In this document: in pieces, positions 57,458-64,000 of the stretch | Layout of the letters: the number at the start of each line of letters is the position of its first letter | Position numbering within the stretch: position 1 is the stretch's first letter | Assembly (NCBI RefSeq): GCF_018129985.1 | Contig: NZ_JAFCKT010000001.1 | Span: forward strand, 1,426,001-1,490,000 | DNA: 64,000 nucleotides | Origin: Bradyrhizobium sp. SZCCT0148 | GTDB taxonomy: Bacteria > Pseudomonadota > Alphaproteobacteria > Rhizobiales > Xanthobacteraceae | Reading direction: 5' to 3' | Translations under genes and position numbers: made by a program | The notes under the pieces: generated by a model | The model's input: the letters and a program-made list of their open reading frames with translations, nothing else | What the model was told of the DNA's origin: nothing | Database searches by the model: none

Positions 57458-58141
57458 ATGAGCATCCAACTCGACTTTCCCGCAGTCCTGGAACGCTGGC
57501 CAAGCTTTTTGGCCGGCGCCGTACTGACGCTCGAGTTGGCATTCTTCGCGACCGTGCTGGGCGCCCTGATCGGCACGCTCGCAGCCGTCGGCCGCGGCTC
57601 GCGGAGCGCAGCGATTGCAGGCGCCTGCAAATTCTATGTCGAGGCGATCCGCAACACACCGTTGCTGGTGCAAATCTTCCTGGTTTATTTCGGCCTCGCC
57701 AGCCTGGGGCTGAAACTCTCCGCTTTCACCGTGGCGGTAGCGGCGCTGACGATCAATGTCGGTGCGTACACCGCCGAGATCATGCGCGCCGGCTTCGAGG
57801 CCATCCCTCGCGGGCAGATCGAGGCCGCCGAAGGCCTGGCGCTGTCGCGGTTGCAGATCTACTGGCATATCATCCTGCTGCCCGCGATCGAGAAGGTCTA
57901 TCCGGCACTCACCAGCCAGTTCGTGCTGTTGATGCTGGCCTCCTCGGTCTGCTCGCAGATCTCGGCGGAAGAGCTCACCGCCGTCGCCAACTACATCCAG
58001 TCGGACACCTATCGCGCCTTCGAGACCTACATCATCGTCGCCGTGCTCTACATCATCCTGTCGCTGGTGATGCGCGCGGGCTTCTGGGGCCTCGGCCTTG
58101 TACTGTTCCCGCGCCGTCGCCGGCTCGGCACGCCGCTGTGA
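57458..58141 (+). CDS. ABC transporter permease, polar amino acid type (1)
   Basis: Inner-membrane permease of 227 aa in the HisMQ/GltJK family. Several helices precede the EAA loop motif ([28 protein letters not shown]). The IRNTPLLVQIFLVYFGL segment is the family signature. It forms a heterodimer with the next gene, which follows within 2 bp. Confidence 0.93.
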   Translation: MSIQLDFPAVLERWPSFLAGAVLTLELAFFATVLGALIGTLAAVGRGSRSAAIAGACKFYVEAIRNTPLLVQIFLVYFGLASLGLKLSAFTVAVAALTINVGAYTAEIMRAGFEAIPRGQIEAAEGLALSRLQIYWHIILLPAIEKVYPALTSQFVLLMLASSVCSQISAEELTAVANYIQSDTYRAFETYIIVAVLYIILSLVMRAGFWGLGLVLFPRRRRLGTPL

Positions 58142-58142
58142 G

Positions 58143-58817
58143 ATGACCATGGGCGGACATCTCAACATCAACCATCTGATGTTCCTCGGCCAGGGCGCGC
58201 TTTGGACGATCGGCCTGTCGGTGATCGCGCTGATCGGCGGCGGCATCGTCGGCTTCGTGATCGCGCTGGCGCGGATTTCGCCGCTCAAATCGGTGCGGAT
58301 CGCCAGCGCCGTCTATGTCCAGCTCATCCAGGGCACGCCGCTGCTCGTCATCCTGTTTCTTGGCTATTTCGGCTTCGCCGCCATCGGCCTGAAGGTCTCG
58401 CCGCTTGCGGCCGCCGGCGCCTCGCTGACGCTCTATGTCGCCGCCTATCTCGGCGAGATCTGGCGCGGCTGCATCGAGTCGGTGCCGAAGCCGCAATGGG
58501 AGGCCGCCGAGGGCCTGGCGCTGAGCCGGACCCAGCGCATGATGAAGGTGATCCTGCCGCAGGCGATCCGCATCGCCACGCCGCCGACCGTCGGCTTCAT
58601 GGTGCAGATCATCAAGAACACCTCGCTCGCATCGGTCGTCGGCTTCGTGGAGCTGATGCGTTCGGGCCAGATCGTCAACAACTCGCTGTTCGAGCCGTTC
58701 GCCATCTACGCGATCATCGCCGTCACCTATTTCGCCATGTGCTATCCCCTCTCCCTGTTCAGCCAGAAGCTGGAGAAGCGGATGGGGCGTGGCAGGTCCA
58801 ACCTTGCGCCAGCCTGA
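58143..58817 (+). CDS. ABC transporter permease, polar amino acid type (2)
   Basis: Second permease, 224 aa, with [17 protein letters not shown] and the EAA loop [29 protein letters not shown]. The ATG at 58143 begins just after the upstream stop. An in-frame start upstream lies inside the first permease and is not used. Stops 1 bp before the ATPase ATG. Confidence 0.93.
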   Translation: MTMGGHLNINHLMFLGQGALWTIGLSVIALIGGGIVGFVIALARISPLKSVRIASAVYVQLIQGTPLLVILFLGYFGFAAIGLKVSPLAAAGASLTLYVAAYLGEIWRGCIESVPKPQWEAAEGLALSRTQRMMKVILPQAIRIATPPTVGFMVQIIKNTSLASVVGFVELMRSGQIVNNSLFEPFAIYAIIAVTYFAMCYPLSLFSQKLEKRMGRGRSNLAPA

Positions 58818-58818
58818 C

Positions 58819-59574
58819 ATGCAGCAGAACCCATCATCCGAACCGATCGTGTCGCTCCGCGACGTGCAAAAGAGCTTTGGCCCGCTCCGGGTGCTCGACG
58901 GCGTCTCCTTTGCCGTCCAGCGCGGCGAAGTGCTCGCGCTGATCGGCCGCTCCGGCTCCGGCAAGAGCACGGCGCTGCGTTGCATCGACCGCTTCGAGAA
59001 GGTCGACGGCGGCGAGATCGTCGTCTGCGGCCACCGGGTCGACCGCCCCGACGTCGATCTGCGCGCGCTGCGCCAGGACGTCGGCATCGTCTTCCAGAGC
59101 TACAACCTGTTTCCCCATCTCACGATCGAGCAGAACATCACGCTCGCGCCTTGCGCGGTGAAGGGCATGGCGACGGCCCAGGCCCGGGATCTCGCCCGGA
59201 AGGTGCTGGCGCAGGTCGGGCTCGAGGAGAAGCTGCACGCCTATCCGGAGCAGCTCTCGGGCGGCCAGCAGCAGCGCGCCGCAATTGCCCGCTCGCTCGC
59301 CATGCAGCCCAAGGTGATGCTGTTCGACGAAATCACCTCCGCGCTCGATCCCGAGCTCACCAGCGAGGTGCTGAAGGTGATCGAGCAGCTCGCGGCCGAC
59401 GGCATGACCATGGTGATGGTCACCCACGAGATGGGATTCGCCAAGGGCATCGCCGACCGGATCGTGTTCATGCATCGAGGCAAGGTTCACGAGACCGGAC
59501 CCGCCTCGATCCTGACGTCGCCGACCACGCCCGAACTCACGCAATTCGTGGGGACGGGAAACCTAAAATCATAA
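58819..59574 (+). CDS. ABC transporter ATP-binding protein, polar amino acid type
   Basis: ATPase of 251 aa (HisP/GlnQ type). Walker A is GRSGSGKST, the signature is [16 protein letters not shown], Walker B is [15 protein letters not shown], and the switch His is in [23 protein letters not shown] 30 bp upstream (58789) is an alternative start, overlapping the permease. It energises uptake of the ligand bound by the downstream binding protein. Confidence 0.93.
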   Translation: MQQNPSSEPIVSLRDVQKSFGPLRVLDGVSFAVQRGEVLALIGRSGSGKSTALRCIDRFEKVDGGEIVVCGHRVDRPDVDLRALRQDVGIVFQSYNLFPHLTIEQNITLAPCAVKGMATAQARDLARKVLAQVGLEEKLHAYPEQLSGGQQQRAAIARSLAMQPKVMLFDEITSALDPELTSEVLKVIEQLAADGMTMVMVTHEMGFAKGIADRIVFMHRGKVHETGPASILTSPTTPELTQFVGTGNLKS

Positions 59575-59594
59575 CAAGCAGAGGAGAACCAGGG

Positions 59595-60389
59595 ATGACC
59601 AGGAAGATAATGCTGGGAGCTGCCGCCGCATTGTGCGGTTTCATCATGATGGCCGCGACACCGGCATCGGCCGACCTGCTCGACGACATCATGAAAGCGA
59701 AGAAGATCCGCATCTCGACGGACCTTGCCATTCCGCCATCGGGCATGATGGATTCCACCATGAAGCCGACCGGCTCCGACGTCGAGGTGGCGCAGCTGCT
59801 CGCCAAGGACTGGGGGCTCGAGCTCGAATTCATCCAGACCACCGGCGCAACCCGCATTCCCAACGTCCTGACCGGCAAGGCGGATATCATCATCTCGACC
59901 CTGTCGGTGACACCGGACCGCGCCAAGGTGATCGACTTCACCAAGCGCTACGCGACGCTGCAATCCGATGTCGGTTGCCTGAAATCCTCGACCGTCAAGG
60001 ACTGGCCCGACCTGAAGGACAAATCGATCGGCGTCTCGCGTGGCACCACGCAGGACACCACCCTGTCCAACATGAAGGACAAGGACCTCAAGATCGCACG
60101 CTACGACGACGACGCCACCATGGTGACGGCAGCGGTCTCGGGCCAGGTCGATTGCGTCGGCTCGTCCGCGACGATCATCAACCAGATCGGCGTAAAGAAT
60201 CCTTCGCGCGTGTTCGAATCCAGGATTCCGCTGGCAACCTTCGACCTCGCCATCGGCCTGAAGAAGGGGGAGCAGCCCCTGATGGACAAGCTCAACGCCT
60301 GGATCACCGAAAACGTCAAGAACGGCAAGCTCAACGCGATCTACAAGAAATTCCACGGCGTCGATCTTCCCGCGGATATGCGTAGCTGA
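59595..60389 (+). CDS. ABC transporter periplasmic substrate-binding protein (PAAT family)
   Basis: A protein of 264 aa with a Sec signal ending ASAD (about residue 27). The fold is the type II amino-acid-binding kind, with KKIRISTDLAIPPSG and STLSVTPDRAKVIDFTKRYA. Arg109 matches the Arg that clamps the carboxylate in HisJ-like proteins. The Asp that binds the amino group in this family is replaced by Ser191 (in the QVDCVGSSATI segment). Two Cys (C128, C187) could pair. The ligand is therefore probably not a standard amino acid. AGGAG precedes the ATG. Confidence 0.9.
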   Translation: MTRKIMLGAAAALCGFIMMAATPASADLLDDIMKAKKIRISTDLAIPPSGMMDSTMKPTGSDVEVAQLLAKDWGLELEFIQTTGATRIPNVLTGKADIIISTLSVTPDRAKVIDFTKRYATLQSDVGCLKSSTVKDWPDLKDKSIGVSRGTTQDTTLSNMKDKDLKIARYDDDATMVTAAVSGQVDCVGSSATIINQIGVKNPSRVFESRIPLATFDLAIGLKKGEQPLMDKLNAWITENVKNGKLNAIYKKFHGVDLPADMRS

Positions 60390-60397
60390 AATCAGAC

Positions 60398-60427
60398 GCC
60401 GTGACAGCCGCGTGCGGCTGTCACGGC
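60398..60427. repeat. Perfect 13-bp intercistronic hairpin
   Basis: GCCGTGACAGCCG pairs fully with CGGCTGTCACGGC around a CGTG loop. It lies 8 bp after the binding-protein gene and 26 bp before rpiB, with no T-run. Such hairpins after binding-protein genes often protect that part of the mRNA and lower downstream expression. Confidence 0.8.
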
Positions 60428-60453
60428 CATTGCAAGGTCAAGAAGGACATCAC

Positions 60454-60900
60454 ATGCGTCTCGTCATCGGATCCGACCACGCCGGTTGGCCGCTCAAGCA
60501 GACCGTCATCGACCACATCCGCAAGCTCGGCCACGACGTCGTCGACGTCGGCTCCTATGACGACAAGCCGGTTGACTTTCCCGACATCGCCCGGGCGGTT
60601 GCCCAGAAGGTGACATCGGGCGAAGCAGCGCGCGGGATCATGGTCTGCGGCACCGGCGTCGGCGCTTCCATCGCCGCCAACAAGATGAAAGGCATCCGCG
60701 CCGCGGTCTGCCACGACGTCCATTCGGCGCATCAGAGCGTCGAGCATGACGATGTGAACGTCATGTGCATCGGCGCGCAGATCGTCGGCGCGTGGCTCGC
60801 CGTCGACCTCGTCACGTCCTACCTCTCCGCCGAATTCTCCACCGACGAGGATTTCCGCCGCCGCGTCGAAAAACTGCGCATCATGGACGAGCAAGGCTGA
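60454..60900 (+). CDS. RpiB/LacAB family sugar-phosphate isomerase
   Basis: Isomerase of 148 aa. The start is GSDHAG, the catalytic Cys65 is in MVCGTGVG, and HDVHSAHQSVEHDDVNVMCIGAQIVG follows. The SVEHDD form (instead of the RQHNNTN of E. coli RpiB) is of the kind seen in LacB- and tetrulose-phosphate-isomerase-like members, so it may isomerise a tetrose or other sugar phosphate rather than ribose 5-phosphate. AAGGA precedes the ATG. It sits between the binding protein and the kinase. Confidence 0.88.
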   Translation: MRLVIGSDHAGWPLKQTVIDHIRKLGHDVVDVGSYDDKPVDFPDIARAVAQKVTSGEAARGIMVCGTGVGASIAANKMKGIRAAVCHDVHSAHQSVEHDDVNVMCIGAQIVGAWLAVDLVTSYLSAEFSTDEDFRRRVEKLRIMDEQG

Positions 60901-60909
60901 CGTCGCGTC

Positions 60910-61827
60910 ATGATCCTGGTGTTCGGGTCGATCAACATCGATCTGGTGGCGCAGGTCCCGGTGATTCCCGGCCCCGGCCGGACCGTGCTCGCACCCTCCT
61001 ACCAGCGCCATTTCGGCGGCAAGGGCGCCAACCAGGCCGTCGCTGCCGCGCGAATAGCCGCACCCGGACAGGTCCGCATGGCGGGCCGCGTCGGACGGGA
61101 TGGATTTGGCGACAGTGCGATCGAGAATCTCCTGGCCAATGGCGTCGACGCCGCGCTGGTCGTCAGGGCGGATGAGCCCACCGGCTGCGCCTTCATCACG
61201 GTCGATCCGGCCGGCGAGAATGCGATTACGGTGGCCAGCGGCGCCAATATGACGGCGAATGCGGGCGAGCTTCCTGCGGTGCTCTTCGGCGCCGGCACGG
61301 TGCTTGTGCTTCAGATGGAAATACCCTTTGCGCAGGCGCTGGCAGCGGCACGCCGGACGCATTCCGCTTCCGGCACTGTCATCTGGAATCTCGCACCCGT
61401 TCCCGAGGAGATGACCCGCGAGATGGTAACCGAGCTTCTCGCCGCCACCGACTTTCTCCTCGCCAACGAACACGAGGCGCGCGACGCTGCCGCTGCCATC
61501 GGCCTCGCTCGCTCCGATGACGAAGCCGCAGCAATGGAGCTCGCGAGGGCCGGCGACCTCACCTGCATCGTCACCGCCGGCGCCCAAGGCGCCTTGGCTG
61601 TCACAGCGGACGGAACCTGTCAGCGCGCGCCCGCGCCGCGTATCGTGCCCGTGGACACCACCGGCGCCGGCGACACCTTTGCCGGAGCATTTGCGGCGAT
61701 GATCCACGAAGGGGTTCCGCTGCAGACCGCTCTTGGGGTCGGATGCGAAGCGGCAGCCCAACAGTGCCTCACGCCGGGTGCGCAGGCCGGCATGCCGACG
61801 CGGGCGAAGATTTCGTCTCTCGCTTAG
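60910..61827 (+). CDS. PfkB family carbohydrate kinase (ribokinase-like)
   Basis: Kinase of 305 aa. Motifs are the N-terminal FGSINIDLVAQV, GGKGANQAVAAARIA and the C-terminal DTTGAGDTFAGAFAA with the catalytic Asp (about residue 254). It begins 9 bp after the isomerase. The substrate is probably the sugar or sugar-acid derivative of this cluster. True ribokinase activity is not assured. Confidence 0.9.
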   Translation: MILVFGSINIDLVAQVPVIPGPGRTVLAPSYQRHFGGKGANQAVAAARIAAPGQVRMAGRVGRDGFGDSAIENLLANGVDAALVVRADEPTGCAFITVDPAGENAITVASGANMTANAGELPAVLFGAGTVLVLQMEIPFAQALAAARRTHSASGTVIWNLAPVPEEMTREMVTELLAATDFLLANEHEARDAAAAIGLARSDDEAAAMELARAGDLTCIVTAGAQGALAVTADGTCQRAPAPRIVPVDTTGAGDTFAGAFAAMIHEGVPLQTALGVGCEAAAQQCLTPGAQAGMPTRAKISSLA

Positions 61828-61870
61828 CGCCGTCCGCGGCTAAAGTGCTGCGATTCCGGAGCCCTCCCCT

Positions 61871-62596
61871 TTGGCCTTCCTCTTTGTCCTTGCCGTCGGA
61901 CTCGTCGCCGGCACCATCTCTGGCATCGTCGGCACCGGCTCGTCGATCATGCTGATGCCGGTGCTGGTCTATGCCTATGGGCCGAAGGAAGCGGTGCCGA
62001 TCATGGCGGTGGCGTCCGTGATGGCGAACTTCTCGCGCATCCTGGCCTGGTGGCGAGAGGTCGACTGGCGGGCCTGCGCAGCCTATTCGGTCACGGGCAT
62101 TCCAGCGGCCGTGCTCGGCGCACGGACGCTGTTGGCGCTGCCTTCGCACGCCGTCGATCTTACCATCGGCGTCTTCCTGATTGCGATGGTGCCGGTGCGG
62201 CACTGGCTGGCGCGGCACGACCTCAAGGCCAATCTCTGGCATCTGGCGATCGGCGGCGCCGTGATCGGCTATCTCACCGGCATCGTGGTCTCGACCGGCC
62301 CGCTCAGCGTGCCGCTGTTCCTGTTCTATGGCCTGTCCAGGGGGGCTTTCCTGGCGACCGAGGCCGCGAGCTCGCTCGGCCTCTACTTCGCCAAATCGGT
62401 GACCTTCGAGCGCTTCGGCGCGCTGACCGGCGATGTCTTCATGAAGGGCCTGATCGCGGGCTGCTCGCTGATGGCGGGCGCCTTCATCGCAAAACGCTTC
62501 GTGCTGCATCTGAAGCCGGACATGTTCCGCCTTGTGATGGACGCGATCATGATCGCAGCCGGGCTCTCGATGCTGTGGAATGCGACGCAGCCGTAA
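61871..62596 (+). CDS. TSUP (TauE/SafE) family permease
   Basis: A membrane protein of 241 aa with about seven to eight helices and the family's repeated pattern (GLVAGTISGIVGTGSSIMLMPVLV and AIGGAVIGYLTGIVVSTGPLSVPLFLFY). Members move sulfite, sulfonates or small organic anions. It has a TTG start with GGAG about 8 nt before it. It is codirectional with the kinase, 43 bp apart, so it may be the exporter of the cluster or independent. Confidence 0.85.
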   Translation: MAFLFVLAVGLVAGTISGIVGTGSSIMLMPVLVYAYGPKEAVPIMAVASVMANFSRILAWWREVDWRACAAYSVTGIPAAVLGARTLLALPSHAVDLTIGVFLIAMVPVRHWLARHDLKANLWHLAIGGAVIGYLTGIVVSTGPLSVPLFLFYGLSRGAFLATEAASSLGLYFAKSVTFERFGALTGDVFMKGLIAGCSLMAGAFIAKRFVLHLKPDMFRLVMDAIMIAAGLSMLWNATQP

Positions 62597-62605
62597 CGGC
62601 TGCGC

Positions 62606-64000
62606 TCAGGCGGCAAATTCGGGAGCGATCGAAGGGCTGTCGGTGACGATGCGGCTCTCGGACTTGGGCCGCTTCGCGAGCCATTCGAGCATGGCGTCGA
62701 GTGGCTGCGGCCGCTGGTAGAGATAGCCCTGCCCGAACCTTACGCCCATCTCGCGCATGGCCGCCGCCTGCTCGGGCCGCTCGATGCCTTCGGCGATCAA
62801 AGTGAGGCCTAGCGTGCCGGCGAGCGATGCGATGACGCCCACGATCGCCTTGTCTTCTGCGCTGTCGGGAATTTCGCTGATGAAGGCTTTGTCGATCTTG
62901 ACCTTGTCGAGCGGGAAGCGCCTGAGATGGGCGAGCGATGAGTAGCCGGTGCCGAAATCGTCGAGCGCGATGGTGGCACCCAGGCGGCGCAGGCGATGCA
63001 GCGTCGCGGTGGCGCTGGCGATGTTGTTGATCAGCGATCCCTCGGTGATCTCGAGCTCGAGCGAGCTGACCGCAACGTTGAAGCGCGCGCAGGTCGCGCG
63101 CAGCTCGGCGGCGAGCGAGTGGTCGGCAAGCTCGGACGGCGGCAGATTGATCGCGATCCGGATCTGCGGTCGGCCGGCGGCGGCCAGGCGCTGCAAGGCC
63201 CAGCAGGCCTCGGTCAGCACGTAGCGGGTCAGCCGCGCATTGTTGCCGCTGCGTTCGATCAGCGGCAGGAATTCGCCGGGACCGATCACGCCATGTTCGG
63301 GATGGCGCCAGCGGATCAGCGCCTCCAGACCGACGACGTCGTGGCTTTCGAAGTCGACCTGGCCCTGGTACCAGACCTCGAACTGCCCCTCGGCAAAGCC
63401 CGTTGGAATGGCGAGCTCGAGATCCCTGCGGCGGCGATAGTCGCGCTGCAGCGCTTCGTCGAGCACGGCGACCGTGCCGGGCGCCTTGCTCTTGGCGTGA
63501 TAGAGCGCGATGTCGGCCAGCGTCGGCAGATGCGACAGCTCCGGATCGTCGGCGCGGCGCACGGCAAGGCCGATGCTGGCGCGCGGCACGACCTGCTTGT
63601 CGTGGAGCCGGATCGGTTCGGAAATGGCGTCCAGCACCTGCTGGGCGAATGCGTGCGCCGCCTTTTCGTGACCGACCTCGGGACGGATGACGACGAACTC
63701 GTCACCGCCGAGCCGGGCGACCCAGTCCTCCGCCTCGACCGCGCCGCGAAGGCGCTCGGCGATATGAACCAGGAAATTGTCGCCGGCTTCGTGGCCGAAA
63801 GTGTCGTTGATGCCCTTGAAGTCGTCGAGATCGATGAAGCAGAACGCGACCAGCGCATCCGGCCTGCCTCCATCGCGACTCGCCACGGCCAGCCGCTCGG
63901 TCAGGGAGCGCCGGTTGGGCAGTCCCGTGAGCGGATCGTGCCCCGCCATGTGCCCGAGCCGGTCGAGCGCGCCCGATGTCGTGTGCTGCATGGCGTTGAA
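62606..64000 (-). CDS. GGDEF-EAL domain protein (N-terminus beyond the window)
   Basis: Cyclic-di-GMP turnover protein. The present 464 codons contain a GGDEF domain with the catalytic RLGGDEFVV and an EAL domain with VVGLEALIRWRHPEHG, ELEITEGSL, DDFGTGYSSL, KIDKAFI and AEGIE, so both active sites look intact. The frame is open to the window end, so an upstream sensor domain is likely. It converges with the TSUP gene (9-bp gap). Confidence 0.92.
   Translation of the reverse strand, partial: FNAMQHTTSGALDRLGHMAGHDPLTGLPNRRSLTERLAVASRDGGRPDALVAFCFIDLDDFKGINDTFGHEAGDNFLVHIAERLRGAVEAEDWVARLGGDEFVVIRPEVGHEKAAHAFAQQVLDAISEPIRLHDKQVVPRASIGLAVRRADDPELSHLPTLADIALYHAKSKAPGTVAVLDEALQRDYRRRRDLELAIPTGFAEGQFEVWYQGQVDFESHDVVGLEALIRWRHPEHGVIGPGEFLPLIERSGNNARLTRYVLTEACWALQRLAAAGRPQIRIAINLPPSELADHSLAAELRATCARFNVAVSSLELEITEGSLINNIASATATLHRLRRLGATIALDDFGTGYSSLAHLRRFPLDKVKIDKAFISEIPDSAEDKAIVGVIASLAGTLGLTLIAEGIERPEQAAAMREMGVRFGQGYLYQRPQPLDAMLEWLAKRPKSESRIVTDSPSIAPEFAA

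Overview
The window is about 64 kb of GC-rich alphaproteobacterial chromosome. Gene content and order (lptF-lptG-lptD-surA-pdxA-rsmA; gmk-yicC-mltG-fabF-acpP-fabG-fabD; rpsF-rpsR-rplI followed by dnaB-alr) and many small secreted proteins point to Bradyrhizobium or a close relative. That assignment is inference from gene order and protein style. I see no rRNA, tRNA, CRISPR array, prophage or insertion sequence.

Layout: 1-2.9 kb holds the end of a metal-efflux RND pump, its DUF3240 partner, a TerC membrane protein and ndk. 3.2-8.5 kb holds small proteins, a YheS-type ABC-F ATPase, a lipoprotein, holC and pepA. 8.9-16.5 kb is a tightly overlapping outer-membrane biogenesis operon (lptF, lptG, lptD, a SurA-like chaperone, pdxA, rsmA). 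16.6-20.7 kb holds an alcohol dehydrogenase, two small proteins and three Crp/Fnr-type regulators. 20.8-28.5 kb is an accessory stretch: a GT-C-like membrane protein, a Tat-exported amidohydrolase, a 1.2-kb gene-free repeat region, a periplasmic caspase-like protein and two envelope proteins.

28.4-35.1 kb is gmk-yicC-mltG-fabF-acpP-fabG-fabD, all on the minus strand (fatty acid synthesis and cell wall). 35.3-37.1 kb is a desaturase with its TetR regulator. 37.4-46 kb is ribosomal protein and replication housekeeping (rpsF, rpsR, DUF2232, rplI, dnaB, alr), interrupted by a thioesterase/TetR pair, a cytochrome-like protein and two possible small genes next to a CRP-like site. 46-55.5 kb has a Cys-rich secreted peptide, xth, a channel with a zinc ribbon, and a trehalose/glycogen group (treZ, glgA, a frameshifted glycosyltransferase, a DUF3606-like protein, glgX).

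55.7-61.8 kb is a coherent catabolic cluster: FadR-type regulator, beta-hydroxyacid dehydrogenase, complete polar-amino-acid-type ABC importer, RpiB-family isomerase and PfkB-family kinase. The pathway they form is not one I can name. The binding protein keeps the carboxylate-binding Arg but lacks the amine-binding Asp of its family, which suggests a hydroxy or sugar acid rather than an amino acid. The window ends with a TSUP permease and a truncated GGDEF-EAL protein.
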